Shown: one piece after another, positions 53,366-64,000 of the stretch | Layout of the letters: each line of letters begins with the position of its first letter | Numbering within the stretch: position 1 is the stretch's first letter | The notes under the pieces: model-generated | Databases searched by the model: none | What the model was told of the DNA's origin: nothing | Seen by the model: only the letters and a program-made list of their open reading frames with translations | Translations under genes and position numbers: made by a program | Assembly: GCA_014529385.2 (NCBI GenBank) | Contig: CM043960.1 | Span: forward strand, 121,294,043-121,358,042 | From: Adiantum capillus-veneris | Taxonomy: Eukaryota > Streptophyta > Polypodiopsida > Polypodiales > Pteridaceae | Direction: 5' to 3' | DNA length: 64,000 bases

Positions 53366-54163
53366 CTACTTGCTCTTGTAGATCTTCAGGGAATAGGCTC
53401 CCACTGCATGTGCAATGTCTGGCCTTGTCCGGACCATAGCATACATTAGAGAACCTACCGCTGCAGCATATGGAACTTTAGACATATAGGCTAGCTCCTC
53501 TTGTGTCTTTGGACACATATCCTTCGTTAGTTTAAAATGACCAACCAAAGGTGTAGAAACTGGTTTTGCATTTTGCATTGCAAACCTTTCTAGTACCTTC
53601 TTGATGTAATCTTCTTGAGATAGCTTTATTGTCTTCTTCGTCCTGTCCCTTGATATTTTCATACCAAGTATCCTCTTTGCAGCATTTAAATCTTTCATTG
53701 AAAAAGATTTGGACAGCTCCTCTTTTAGGTCTTTGATGTCCTGCATGTTAGCACTTGCAATCAACATGTCATCAACATACAACATTAGGATGATGAATTT
53801 CCCATCTCCCAAATTCTTCGTGTAGACGCAGTGATCTGAGTTGCATCTTGTGAATCCATGATCCAACATCCATCGATCAAACTTCAAGTACCATTGTCTT
53901 GATGCTTGCTTTAAACCATACAAGCTCTTCTTTAATCTGCAAACCATTTTCTCCTTACCTTTTACTTCATACCCCTTTGGTTGAAGCATGTAGATTTCCT
54001 CCTCTAAGTCACCGTGAGGGAATGTCGTATTTACATCCATTTGCTCGAGATTTAGATCATGAGTAGCCACAAGGCTTAAGACAAGCCTAATTGAGTTCAT
54101 TTTTACAACAGGAGAAAATATTTCATTGAATTCAATACCTTTCTTTTGAGAAAAACCTTTTAC
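53366..54163 (-). pseudogene. Element D reverse transcriptase, 5'-truncated
   Basis: Copia RT from VKGFSQKKGIEFNEIFSPVV through MDVNTTFPHGDLEEEIYM, LYGLKQASRQWYLKF and the catalytic LMLYVDDMLIAS to VGSLMYAMVRTRPDIAHAV. The first part is missing. Upstream (54164-54466) the frame stays open through LTR sequence, giving a 366-codon chimeric ORF, which is a recombination artefact. Confidence 0.85.
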
Positions 54164-54556
54164 CAAATCGGACCCTCCAATCCGCCCATGTGTGGCCGCC
54201 CTTGAGAAGACAAGTCCGCTTTTGAATTCGGCCACCGGCCACCGGCCATTGACTTCCGACCACCGGCCACCGGCCATTGACTTCCTACCACCGGCCATCG
54301 GCCATTGACTACCGGCCACCGGCCAACCGACCGGTTGTTTTCCGACCACTTTCCGGCCGCCGTCCGGCCATAATATTCCGACGAAAAGGAATATTCGAGG
54401 CCTCCAAAGTTGCCCCTGATTCTTGTCCGTGAAAATTTTGGTTTCCGGTGAGTGATTTTCCTTCACGCATGATGGCTTCTCCTCATAATGGGGGCCTTAC
54501 AAATGTGCGCTTTTACCACAGAAAATTACAAGGGTAAATCAGGCTCCATACTTAAC
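54164..54556 (-). repeat. Element D 5' LTR fragment
   Basis: Matches 52196-52558 closely but carries extra copies of the GGCCACCGGCC minisatellite (54226-54325). Fused directly to RT coding sequence on one side and to GC/GA repeats on the other. Confidence 0.8.
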
Positions 54557-54663
<107 letters not shown>

Positions 54664-55430
54664 CTTAAAAGTGGATCCTCAAGAGTGGATGGAGGCGTTG
54701 TAGAAACGACCTATCACAACTCACACAAAATTATCAAATCCATGGATCGGCAACCCGGCTAGGTCATGGAAGCACGAGTATCGGAGGAATAGAAGTAGAG
54801 GATTCAAGAGAATACCTCACCAATGCAAGTAGAGATTAGCCATGGCAAGAGTAACTCTAAACATACTCTGATCACTAATCAATCAACTCCTACACACATC
54901 AAGCCCACTAAAGTTCGACTTGCCAATCTTGTGGAGTCACAAGAACACAATCAACACAAGCATCCATGATCAAAGCACACACTAATTGCATTGAAGTTGG
55001 CTTTCCGAATCATCACATGCCAACCAAGGTACTCTAATCACATCACACACAAGTGGCATTGAGCTCAAGGCTCTTAAACCTTCACACACTTAAGCACACA
55101 ATTAGGCACAAACTCTAATGACATGACCAAGAGTGCACACACACTACATTAATCAAGAGAATTAGAGAAGTAATCAACTAATTGAAATACTTAGGAAAGA
55201 AGAGAGTTAAAATCAAAGCAAGAAGTACATACCTCTCTCGAATGTAGAATAATGAGAGTGTAATACTACTTCATGTCTTAATGAAATGTAGAGAAGATAA
55301 GACTAATGAGTAAAATAGGATTAGTACTAGCCTCTTAAGCATGGGCATTAAGCTCAAGGCTAGTCCATCCATAGAGTGAACACTCAAGAGAGAGAGAGCT
55401 CTCAAAAGTGGATCCTCAAGAGTGGATACT

Positions 55431-55997
55431 CAAGAATGAAGCCTCCTTGCATAAAGGCTTCCTTTTAAAAGATTTCACCACAATCCCTTCTACTATGGGT
55501 TTAAGTTTGAGCCCTCTAGCTACCATATACATCTTTGGAACTCCCAATGAGCCCAAGACTTATACAAAATGAGTTGGAAATATTATGCACAACCATAGCA
55601 TATCTTCCGCTTGATGCATATTCGATGTAGCCTGTGTTAGCCGCTGCTAACATTCCCTCCTTCCTAATTTGGTGCATGTCCTCGTGCGCCGGTGAAGCAA
55701 AACATAGAGACATGGTAGAAAGCAAGTCCATGGAAGAAATATTGAGTTGCAAAACATAAGAACAAGTAATGAGCACCAAAGGAAAACAAGGATAAAAACA
55801 TGAAGTACAATGAACAATCATGCAAAGTGAATTTTTTGCTTCTAAAAAATGGGTGAATCATAGTAAAAAACTAGACAACATAAAAAAAAAAAAAACTCAC
55901 ACTATCATGAAGATTAAACCACTTGAAATTTTAGTTTTATGCATGAAAGACAAGCAATCAATTAAGACCCTAAGCTAATGCAAGTTCATAAACCTAC
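55431..55997. other. Intergenic, no gene recognised
   Basis: Short frames without domains; a poly-A run at 55881-55895. Confidence 0.4.
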
Positions 55998-56915
55998 TGT
56001 GGGATGCATGTTTAACCTCACCATCCTATCTTATTGCAGTATTAGCGAGAACCACGATTAATTTGTCAATCCATGGGATGAAGTTGACTCGACTAGTGCA
56101 TAGAGGCTACAAGAGGGTGTCAATCTCTCAGAAAACAACTAACAACTCGCATCTAACTCAGGCTACACTCAAGTGACTAAAATCACCAAAAGCCAATCGC
56201 TCGTCGACAAACAAATCACATTTGTTACAGCATCAAATGACATGCAAACGTAATGAAGCTTCTAGGACAAGTTTATGAACATAAGCACACATACTTATGG
56301 TCTCAAACTCCACTTTAGGTCAAGTTCCAAAATCGCGATTATTAACAGCAGTGGATTTTTGACCTAGTTGTTTTCAACCCAGAATGCATCTATATGCTTA
56401 GCAATGATGCCCCAATACCCCGCCTATGCTTAGTTTTTGATTTGAAGGTGTAAATTCCTAGTTATGATGAAATTAGGCCACGGGTCTGCGACGCCAAAAG
56501 CTACGAGATACTGTGAACTGCTTACGTCAATGTGTAGAGCTCTTACCTGCGGTTGCAATGCAACATACACGATTGCAATGTGACAATCGGGGAGGGAGTA
56601 GAAAGCGCGAGAAGGAGAGGAGTGAGCGCTGTTAGCTCACGCAGTGTATTTATTATCCAAACTTATTAAAAACTTACAAAAATTGGCCTTTATACCTTAG
56701 CCAAGGTTTTTGGGTGGTCAAAACTAATAATCTGGAGTTCTACCAAAGTTGGGAAATGACTGGCTGATACAATCTGGAAGCTTGTAGCCCCGGCTCATTA
56801 ATTACAGAGTTTATCCAAGAAAATAGGAGTTATAATATTCCCAATTTATCAAAATAATAAATTTTTTACAAAGAGAACTCCAAAAAATGGTGTCTGTGTT
56901 AGCTTACTGCTAACA
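55998..56915 (-). repeat. Element E 3' LTR, element A family (918 bp)
   Basis: Minus strand starts TGTTAGCAGTAAGCTAACA and ends CATGCATCCCACA, full length against 11056-11975. It keeps the palindrome core (plus strand AATCGCGATTATTAAC near 56333). Confidence 0.85.
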
Positions 56916-57215
56916 TTCCCCCCCTCCTCGCCTGTGTTGTCCCTTGACACAGCTTTATGGGCTGAAATAATCTTCGGATTGAAGATTGGCGAGGCGGTCT
57001 TTAAGCGCATTCGGTGCCTTCTGGTATCTGATTTTTCTTTCTTTATCTGGTACTTGCAGAAATTGCATGGTCACTCAGTTCTTTAGCTCCATTACTGAGT
57101 AGCCTACAAATCTGGATGTGAGGTTGCTGATCACCGGTGCAAATATCTTCGTTCACCAGGTGAAGAATCCTGTATAGAAAGCTTCCTCAAACGCCAATGT
57201 CATAAAATCTAATAT
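56916..57215 (-). pseudogene. Element E: 3' end of the coiled-coil ORF with polypurine tract
   Basis: The minus strand has the polypurine run GAGGAGGGGGGGAA beside the LTR. Before it is the end of the C-terminal domain: sequence matching the FFTW, NLTS, GYSAMELKN, DKERKI and RYQKA landmarks of copy C, with stops. It is cut off at about 57215, so only ~100 codons remain. Confidence 0.65.
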
Positions 57216-57690
57216 CTAATATCTAACCAACCCAAATGATTTTCTCGTATTAAATTGATCACTTAATGTGGGAGAATAAACGGGAACAAGTGTTAAGATA
57301 TAGACATGTGCTTATAGATCTATCTCAACACGGGGCCAATGGTAAAGGGGCCCAAATGAGAGATGGTCTATCAAAGAGCAACGCTAACAAATGGAGCATA
57401 AGACCTTAGGGTTAGCTTCATTGAAGACCTCCAATAATGTGTGTAAAAGGCCTTTGACCTTAGGTAAGCTAGGGCTGAGCTTGAGGCGCGGGAACCCGAC
57501 CCAGCTCGAGGTGCTTGTCCTGCTTGATGACTAAGGTTCTTGAGATGCTTGATGATTGAGGTGCTTGAGATGCTTGAGGTGCTTGACATGCTTGAGATGC
57601 TAGGGTTGCACTTGAGGTGACAACCCAGCCCAAGCTCAAAGTGCTTAGGAGCCAAGCTTGTGGTGGGAACTGGGCCTATGCATGAGGAGC
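57216..57690. other. Intergenic with a Leu/Ser-like short repeat
   Basis: At 57515-57605 a loose repeat of GCTTGAGATGCTTGAGGT units. No gene. Confidence 0.45.
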
Positions 57691-58615
57691 TTGAGGTGTC
57701 AAAAAGTCAAAGATTCAATCCCTACAAGGAGGGGGCGAGCCCTACATGAGGGGGGATGAGAGAGAACACCCACACACTCACACAAGGCATGCATGGTACA
57801 AAGAAAGCAAAAGGGACACTTGTCAAGTTCCTCCTCATGTTGCCCTCATGGTGTGCCTGAAGCCTATTGGTTGGCCACCCAAGGGGTCCAATAATAATTC
57901 AGGAGATTTAATTAAATTATTTAGCATTTATCTAGCCCTCTCTCTCCAAGGGGAAAGGGGGACACTTGTCTCAAGGCTACCCTTGCTGCTTGTAATGCCT
58001 CCTGCTTGTGATTGGCTAGGCTTGGAGGGGTCCAATGAGCTTCAAGCATGAGCTACAAGGGGGGGTCGACCCAAGCAAGCTAGGGGGTTGCTTAGGAGGT
58101 ATACTCACCAACACACACACTCACAAACACTCTCATTGTGTGCTATGTAAAGTGCAAGAGCTCCCTCTCCTTCTCCAAGCAAGTAGAGGTTGAGAGCCTA
58201 CACCAACACTCTTGGATATGGAGTGCAAATCCAACCAAGAGCCATGCTTCAGTGCTTAAGCTTGCCATCTCCTTCTTCTTCATTACTATGCTATTATGTA
58301 TGCTAGAAACAAGAGTTATGATAAGTGAGGAACTAATTCTTTCTCCTACGAAATGTTTCTTCTTCCTCTTCCCTACCCTCATTCCCTGCTAGCTCTCTCC
58401 ACCTTCGAAGGTATTTGAGGTCTTGGGACTGAGGCTTGGGATAGTTAAATATTTCTTCAAGTTTATGTTATGTTTGTGATGTATGAAGCTTTCCATATTC
58501 ATTGCATCACTTAGGTCACAAGGAACACAAAGATTGTATTGTAACAAGTCTCTCTTAATGGGAGAAATCATAATACAAATGCTACTCTCAAATTAAATAG
58601 GCCAATTCCATTCCA
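57691..58615 (+). repeat. Element F 5' LTR (left end approximate)
   Basis: The right end is set by the primer site: LTR ends CAATTCCATTCCA at 58615. The left end is a guess at TGTCAAAAAGTCAAAGATTC; the 3' LTR needed to define it is absent. Confidence 0.45.
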
Positions 58616-58616
58616 T

Positions 58617-58628
58617 TGGTATCAGAGC
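58617..58628 (+). promoter_or_regulatory. Element F primer-binding site, initiator tRNA-Met
   Basis: TGGTATCAGAGC, one base after the LTR end; this primer is usual for chromovirus-type gypsy elements. Confidence 0.85.
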
Positions 58629-59028
58629 ATTTGGTTTCTCTTTTCTTGCTTAAGAAGAGAGGTCCTTAAGTAGCCTATAAATGGTTGATGTTGTTAATTA
58701 TATTAGGGTAAGTGGAACTGGGATCTATTATCGGTTTTGTTGAGCCCACTATGTGGGGGATGGTGCACACCTCGGGATCTTTGGACTTAATAATGGAGTC
58801 TTTTTAGACTTGCCTACGGCTTTACCATTATTGAGCCATAAGAAGTCCGAAAGGAGCTAGCCCTTGGCAACTTTGCTATGTTAGACCTACTCCTCTACTC
58901 TCTATAATTAACCACTTTGAGCCGTGGGTGTAGATACTTAAGAGCCGATTTTCAAAGGCTAAGAGGAGTGGCAACTAAGGTTTTAATTGCCAAAGCATAC
59001 ACTAAGTACATACATAAAGTTTGTTAAC

Positions 59029-60795
59029 ATGGCTAACAATAATCAAGAGAGTAGAATGAACATTGATAGCTTTGATTTTGCACATGAAGGTGCTAATGAT
59101 GATGCTCCCATGTTTGTGAATTATCTCGTCACTAGGTTGTAGCAAGCTATGGGCAATCCTGCTTTGCAAGCTGAAGTTACTCAACAACTTCGTGCTTATG
59201 GAATTTCCCTTCCTCTCCAAGAGGAGAGAGATCTTAGGAGGCCTCTTGAAGAGACCCCCAAAAGAAGACTCTCTCCCATTCGAGAGGAGGAATCCAAAGA
59301 GCAAGAAAGCAATGAAAGTTTAAGTTCCTCTGAAGATGTGGCTCCACGAAGACGACGGTCTAGACGATCGCCCACTCCTCCCAAGAGGAAAAGATCAACA
59401 CATAGTCCTCCTCATCACTCTGAAAGGCAAGAGAGGAAACAAAGGAAGAAAAGGGCTAGGAAGAGGTCACCCTCTTCCCCTTCTTCTTCACCTTCCTCCT
59501 CTTCCAACGAAAGTTATGGCTATTCGCCTAGAGAATACAAGAGGGGAGGACATCGCAAATCATTTCCTGCATGGCGAAGGTCACAAAAGCTAAAGAAGTT
59601 CAAGGAGGGAGGAAAAAGTATCTCTTTTCTCACCTATGATGGCACCTTTGGTGCTACCAACAAAGTGTTGGCCTTCATCCGGCAATTTGATGCGGCCTTT
59701 GGAGACGAGAGCTTCACAGAGTCCTTCAAGCTACGCCATGTAGCTATGCACTTCCAAAAATCAGCTTGTCAATGGTCGGCTAGCCTTCGTGGCAATGGTG
59801 AAGCCCCAAAGACATGGAAAACTCTACGAGTTTCCATCATGAAGGAATTTCTTGCAAGCGATGCAAAGGACAAAGTGCTTACTTAATGGCGCAGCTTGAA
59901 GCTCCTCTCCCATGAGTCTATCCACAAATATGTAGACAAGTTTTGGGATTTACATCTCAAGGCTACTCTCTTTCAAAAGATAGACTTTGCCAAGCAAAGG
60001 CAGCAATTTTGTGCGGGATTACCTAAAGAGATGGCCAAATACATCAACTCTCAATGGCCTGGTACTATTAGCGAAGTAATCCATCACACCATGGTTGCTT
60101 GACGTATCAATTTCCATCAAGGGGCTAGACGTAATGTCAAGCCCATGGAAAACAAAGACAAAAATGATGCAAAGGGGAAAACCAATGTTCAAAATACTTC
60201 CCAAGTCAATTCCAACAACAACAACAATCAGTCCAAGGAGAAGGGATTTTACAAAGGTAAAAACAAACTCTCTCCTGAAGAGCTTGAAGCTTTTCGCAAG
60301 GACAATAAGTGTTTCAAGTGTGGGGAGCAAGGACATGGCTATCGTTCTTGCCCCAAGAAGAATACTCGCAATGAGACTCCTAGGGCTTCCACCATCGAAG
60401 CTCCAAAAGAGGATGCTCATTGCAAAGGATCATCACTTTCCTATGCTTGGGGAAAGGTAAGAGAGCATGATGCCTTCATCTTGTTTGACCCTGGCTCTAC
60501 TCTCAACTTCATATCAGCAGAGTTGGCCACCAAGTTGGGCATTCAAGCTTTTGAGATGGGAGATATAGTAGTGGCTGATGTAGCTTTCAAGGGACAACAA
60601 GCCTCCGTTAATCCCTTGATTGGGAAGTTGAGGTTTCATGTCCAAAGCTATGTCGACAAAGAAGACTTCTTCATCTCTCCTCTCCAACATAAGGATGTTA
60701 TCCTAGGGGCACCTTGGTTTGATCGCATGGTTACCAACATGAAGTTCCCTGAAGAAGAATCTACTTCACCTACAGGGGAAAGAACATGTATATAG
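59029..60795 (+). pseudogene. Element F gag and protease
   Basis: Start ATG at 59029 (AACATGGCT). One frame interrupted only by TAG 59140, TAA 59884 and TGA 60100. N-terminal region (~80-170) is Arg/Ser/Pro-rich (APRRRRSRRSPTPPKRKRS and a Ser run), like an SR domain and probably RNA binding. The gag core has FIRQFDAAFGDESFTESFK, QWSASLRGNGEAPKTWKTL, LSHESIHKYVDKF and FCAGLPKEM. A zinc knuckle CFKCGEQGHGYRSC is followed by a protease with ILFDPGSTLNFIS and VILGAPWF; the catalytic motif reads D-P-G in place of D-S-G, which should impair it. A frameshift near 60780 separates it from pol. Confidence 0.8.
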
Positions 60796-62590
60796 ATGCT
60801 AGTGAGCGTGGTCGCACTATTCCACTTGTAAATCCTCTTGCTTTTGATAAGTCAATGAAGAGCTGAGTTTCTGCGTACATGATTTTTGTCAAAGAGTCTC
60901 TAAAAGATACTAATGTTTCATCAAATGTAAATGGTAGGAATCAAGAAGAGTTAGACTTGTCTAATTTTCTAAAAGGATTCCAAGATGTGTTCATCGATGA
61001 TATCCCTATGGAATTACCTCCAAAACGAGGGGATGATGACCATCGCATTGAGCTGCTTCCTGGAAGCTCACCACCTAACAAGCCTGCTTATCGAGTCGCA
61101 CAAGCTCAACAAGAGGAGATCACGAGGCAAGTACAAGAGTTGGTAGACAAAGGGATGGTGAGGCCTAGTTCCTCTCCCTTTTCTTCTCCAGTCCTTTTAG
61201 TGAAAAAGAAAGATGGTACATACCGTATGTGTGTGGACTATCGAGCACTAAACCATATCACTATCAAAAACAGATTTCCCGTACCTCGGGTAGAAGATCT
61301 GTTTGATAAGCTACAAGGCTCTACCTACTTCAGTAGGATTGACCTTAAGAGTGGCTATCATCAAATAAGGATAGTGGATGAAGATATCTTAAAGACCGCG
61401 TTTCACACAACGTTTGGTCTTTATGAATATCTAGTCATGCCTTTTGGCTTAACTAATGCACCAGCTACGTTCAATCGTTTGATGGAGAAAATTTTTAGAC
61501 CATACCGCAAATTCACTGGAGTGTTCTTTGATGATATCATCATCTACTCCAAGTCTTTGGAGGAACATAAGCAACATCTCCAAGTGATTTTTCAAGTATT
61601 GAGGGAGAACAAGCTTTTTCTCAACCAAAAGAAAAGCGAATTCTTCCTTCAAGAGATTCAATACCTAGGTCATATTATCTCTAAAGATGGTATCCGAATG
61701 GATCCATCAAAGTTAGAGGTAATAAAAGCATGGCCTAACCCAAGAAATCTACATGAGCTAAGAAGCTTTGTTGGTATGTGCGCATACTATAGATGCTTCA
61801 TAGCAAAATTCTCTCAAGTAGCAGGACCACTACACGACTTAACTAAAAAGAACGTTAAGTTTGTATGGACTGCTAAGGAGCAAAATGCTTTTGAAAAGTT
61901 CCAAGAGAAGCTTACTTCCCAACCAGTCCTTGTGCTTCCGGATCTCTCAAAGCCAATTGAGGTCCAATGTGATGCTTGTGGTGATTGCCTTGGAGCAGTT
62001 TTTCTTCAAGAAGGGCATGCCATAACATATGAGAGCCGAAGGCTCAATATTGATGAACGAGTCTTGGGCATTTATGAGAAAGAGCTTTTAGCTGTTCTAC
62101 ATGCCCTAGACACATGGAAGAACTACCTATTGGGGACTCCATTTATCCTACGAATTGACCACCAAAGTCTCAAGTATTTCTTGACGCAAACCAAGCTTTC
62201 CGACAAACAAATGAGGTGGGAAAATTTTCTTTCGCAATTTAATTTCCATATTGCTCACATAGCTGGTAAGCACAATCAAGTGGACGATGCACTTTCACGA
62301 CGACCCAAAGTTAATGCGGTGTCTATAGCTACTCACAATGATCTATCCTCTATGATAGATGAGTATGCTACTGACCCTGACTTTAGAGACATAATGTCAG
62401 CCCTTGCTTTGGGGAAGAAAGAGGAACCATTCACCTTGCAGGATGGTTATCTTCTCCATGGCAATAGGCTATGTGTTACCCATTCCCTTCGTGAGAAAGT
62501 TATATATGAATCCCATGCTCCTCTATATGCGGGGCATAGAGGTATTCAACCTACTCTCCAAGGAGTATAGACGTACTTCTATTGGCCAGC
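60796..62590 (+). pseudogene. Element F pol: RT, RNase H, start of integrase
   Basis: 563 open codons from 60879, preceded by ~27 in-frame codons and a TGA at 60864. RT motifs: MVRPSSSPFSSPVLLVKKKD, RMCVDYRALNHITIKNRFPV, YFSRIDLKSGYHQIRI, VMPFGLTNAPATFNRLM and the catalytic VFFDDIIIYS. RNase H: VQCDACGDCLGAVFLQ, YEKELLAVLHALDTWKNYLL, IDHQSLKYFLTQTKL and AHIAGKHNQVDDALSRRP. The H2C2 integrase module begins HAPLYAGHRGIQPTLQGV, hits TAG at 62568 and continues TYFYWPAS before the breakpoint at 62590. Confidence 0.88.
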
Positions 62591-64000
62591 CAGCTTGTTC
62601 AGCCAACTTAACCTCCACTTTGGGTGGTCGTTATTTGCGCCATCTTCTTGTATGTCTTTGTATAGCCTCTCTTTTACCTATAGTAGTTCCACTTTTATGA
62701 GACAGTATGGCAGGGATTGCTGGTGCCATTGCGCATTGATCTGATTGGGAGTGAGTTGAGTGACATTGACAGAGTGTAGAACTCTCACTCCCAATCCATT
62801 GCGATTTTCCACTGCTCATCCACCTCTTGGGTGATCTTCTCTTTCAGTGCATCCTCCTCAGCTTTTGATAGCTGGACCATAGACACTATGTCTGCATCTG
62901 TGATGTTAATATGAAAATCCTCTTCACCACTCGGCTCTATCGTGGACTGTGTCTCAAACTCAATAAATGAGACCAAGGGTATATATATCAGCGGTGGCTC
63001 TAAAGTGCCTGCCTCTTCCTGCGTATCCAGCTTTCCTTCCCTCAGGAGCTGGTTAACTCTCTTGAGCTCAGCTATTTCTTTGAGGAGCTCTTCTTCTCTC
63101 TGGACCCGCATCAAAGCTAGGTCCTTGCGTTGTGATTGCTCCAGCTTTAATTCTAACTCGAGGTCCTTGTTCTTATTTTCTAGTGCCTTGTATACTTCAT
63201 CAGTCCCTTTGATCGAGGCCACGCATGGATTTTCTCTGATTTGCCATAAGAAGATTACCTGATCATATATTCGCTGTTCAAAGTATTGCAAAGAAGCATT
63301 TGCAACATCCAATTGTACTTGAATTTTTTGAGCTGACAGGGACGTCAGAAGAAGTTCATTTGTAACTTCTGTCATCTGCTCGTCTTTTGCTTTGCAAGCA
63401 TCTGATAATTTGGTGAGCAGATCACCTAACTCTTCCATTTCCTTATGCTGTCTATCTCTGGCTAGATGATGTTGTGCAGCTTCGGCCTTCATCTCTTGCA
63501 CTTGCCTCTAAAGATCAGTGATGACATTCATTCGGTCTTCTAACTCTTCTTGGAGAGCGTCAATCACCATCTTGAGCTCTTTAGCCTTTGTGCTGCGGCT
63601 AAGTGTTGTTGATCGAAGTCTCTCCGTCATATCTTGCATCTTTCTTGCATACTCGTTTACTTGCAATATGACCTCATCATTCGACTGCCAATCCTCCTGT
63701 CTTGCCAGCTGAGTGGATGTGTCTGCAGCCTCTTGTGTGTCCTTCTGCTGCGTCGTGGTTGCTGGTTCTTCTTGCGTGGAGGTAGAACGTTGGTCTTTTA
63801 CTTTGTCATCGTGAGGCCTTGTGGATGCCTCGGCTGTTTCCTGCTATGTGGAAGTAGAGGGTGCTGGCTCATACCATGTAGTCTCTTCAGGTGTAGGGCT
63901 CACTTCCTTCTCTGGCTCAGGTTCTTTCTGTTGTTGTTGCTCTTGTGTAGCAGTGTCCTCTTGTGCAGTGGTAGCCTCTTGTTCTGGCTCTACATCTTTA
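62591..64000 (-). pseudogene. Element G: coiled-coil ORF family, longest coiled coil, runs off the window
   Basis: Minus strand. Reading from 64000: a Glu/Gln/Thr-rich linker (EPEQEATTAQEDTATQEQQQQ), then TQLARQEDWQSNDEVILQV, NEYARKMQDMTERLRS and KELKMVIDALQEELEDRMNV. After a TAG at 63508-63510 follow 238 open codons (63501-62785) with continuous heptads (LLTKLSDACKAKDEQMTEV, KNKDLELELKLEQSQRKDL, REEELLKEIAELKRVNQLL), an acidic tail (SGEEDFHINITDADIVSMVQ) and MDWE. Beyond a frameshift comes LHSVNVTQLTPNQINAQWHQ, then DHPKWRLSWLNK, where it breaks into element F. Another stop (TAG 63844-63846) replaces a Gln kept in the 44-kb copy. Long parallel coiled coils suggest a scaffold or oligomerisation role; no enzymatic motif. 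Confidence 0.7.

Larger units (their letters stand above)
51776..54556 (-). mobile_element. Element D: internally deleted Ty1/copia
   Basis: A minus-strand copia remnant: 3' LTR (51776-52561), polypurine tract, the RNase H and RT region, then only the first part of the 5' LTR (54164-54556). Gag, protease, integrase and the primer site are missing. It is flanked on both sides by GA tracts, so the target duplication cannot be read. Confidence 0.75.
57691..62590 (+). mobile_element. Element F: Ty3/gypsy truncated in integrase
   Basis: 5' LTR, primer site, leader (58629-59028), gag-protease, RT and RNase H are present. It stops at 62590, inside the integrase zinc module, where a minus-strand coiled-coil ORF copy (element G) begins. 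The rest of integrase and the 3' LTR are missing. Confidence 0.8.

Noticed and set aside
53366-54466. The 366-codon ORF of element D as a gene
   Set aside because: Its first ~100 codons are LTR sequence joined by a deletion; the rest is a truncated copia RT.

Overview
This window looks like nuclear DNA from a land plant with a large, transposon-rich genome. I think a fern is most likely. The one ordinary host gene, on the minus strand at about 5.0-7.75 kb, is a long intronless pentatricopeptide-repeat (PPR) protein whose regular repeat units resemble the expanded fern PPR families. The fern call rests on remembered family style, not on a database search. Almost everything else is LTR retrotransposon: Ty1/copia and Ty3/gypsy bodies, LTRs, tRNA primer-binding sites, polypurine tracts, nested insertions, microsatellites and tandem repeats. 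Nothing prokaryotic (operons, Shine-Dalgarno sites, CRISPR) is present.

Layout. 0-4.1 kb: a decayed copy of a retroelement ORF with no reverse transcriptase, then decayed DNA, a GA microsatellite and a 90-bp tandem duplication. 5.0-7.75 kb: the PPR gene. 7.8-11.0 kb: non-coding DNA with an LTR-like remnant and CT/CA microsatellites. 11.06-50.04 kb: a giant rearranged Ty3/gypsy composite (element A, + strand). It has a 5' LTR, a tRNA-Asp primer site (duplicated), an array of ~290-bp units each carrying a near-perfect 22-bp palindrome, gag, protease, RT, RNase H, two zinc-binding modules, integrase, and then a second aspartic-protease-like domain and WVPK motifs. A second palindrome array and a coiled-coil ORF of unknown function follow, and finally tandem LTR/3'-end units. 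Two younger elements interrupt element A: an intact Ty1/copia (element B, 16384-21562, identical LTRs, TSD TAATT) and a minus-strand element coding only gag and protease (element C, 22062-30913, LTRs differing at one seen base, TSD CATAG). A further block of about 3.7 kb (40.3-44 kb, minisatellite, TATA box, 159-bp repeats) separates the two halves of the coiled-coil ORF.

50-64 kb: CT/CA and GA microsatellites; a 760-bp unit in tandem whose GA tract received a now internally deleted minus-strand copia (element D); a minus-strand LTR plus 3' end of the element A family (element E); a second gypsy element with an initiator-Met primer site (element F, + strand), cut off inside integrase; and a minus-strand coiled-coil ORF (element G) running off the window end.

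How the parts work together. Elements B and C look young enough to have moved recently. C lacks RT and integrase and would need both supplied by another element; A has the same primer tRNA class and a related protease. The least familiar material is the coiled-coil ORF family with no RT (copies at 0.7-1.9, 38.8-44.8, 46.3-47.2, 48.1-49.2, 56.9-57.2 and 62.6-64 kb), the palindrome arrays, and the second protease-like domain after integrase. Every in-frame stop I checked in the decayed pol and coiled-coil ORFs is one transition from a sense codon, nearly all C-to-T in CAA, CAG or CGA, as expected from methylated, silenced elements.
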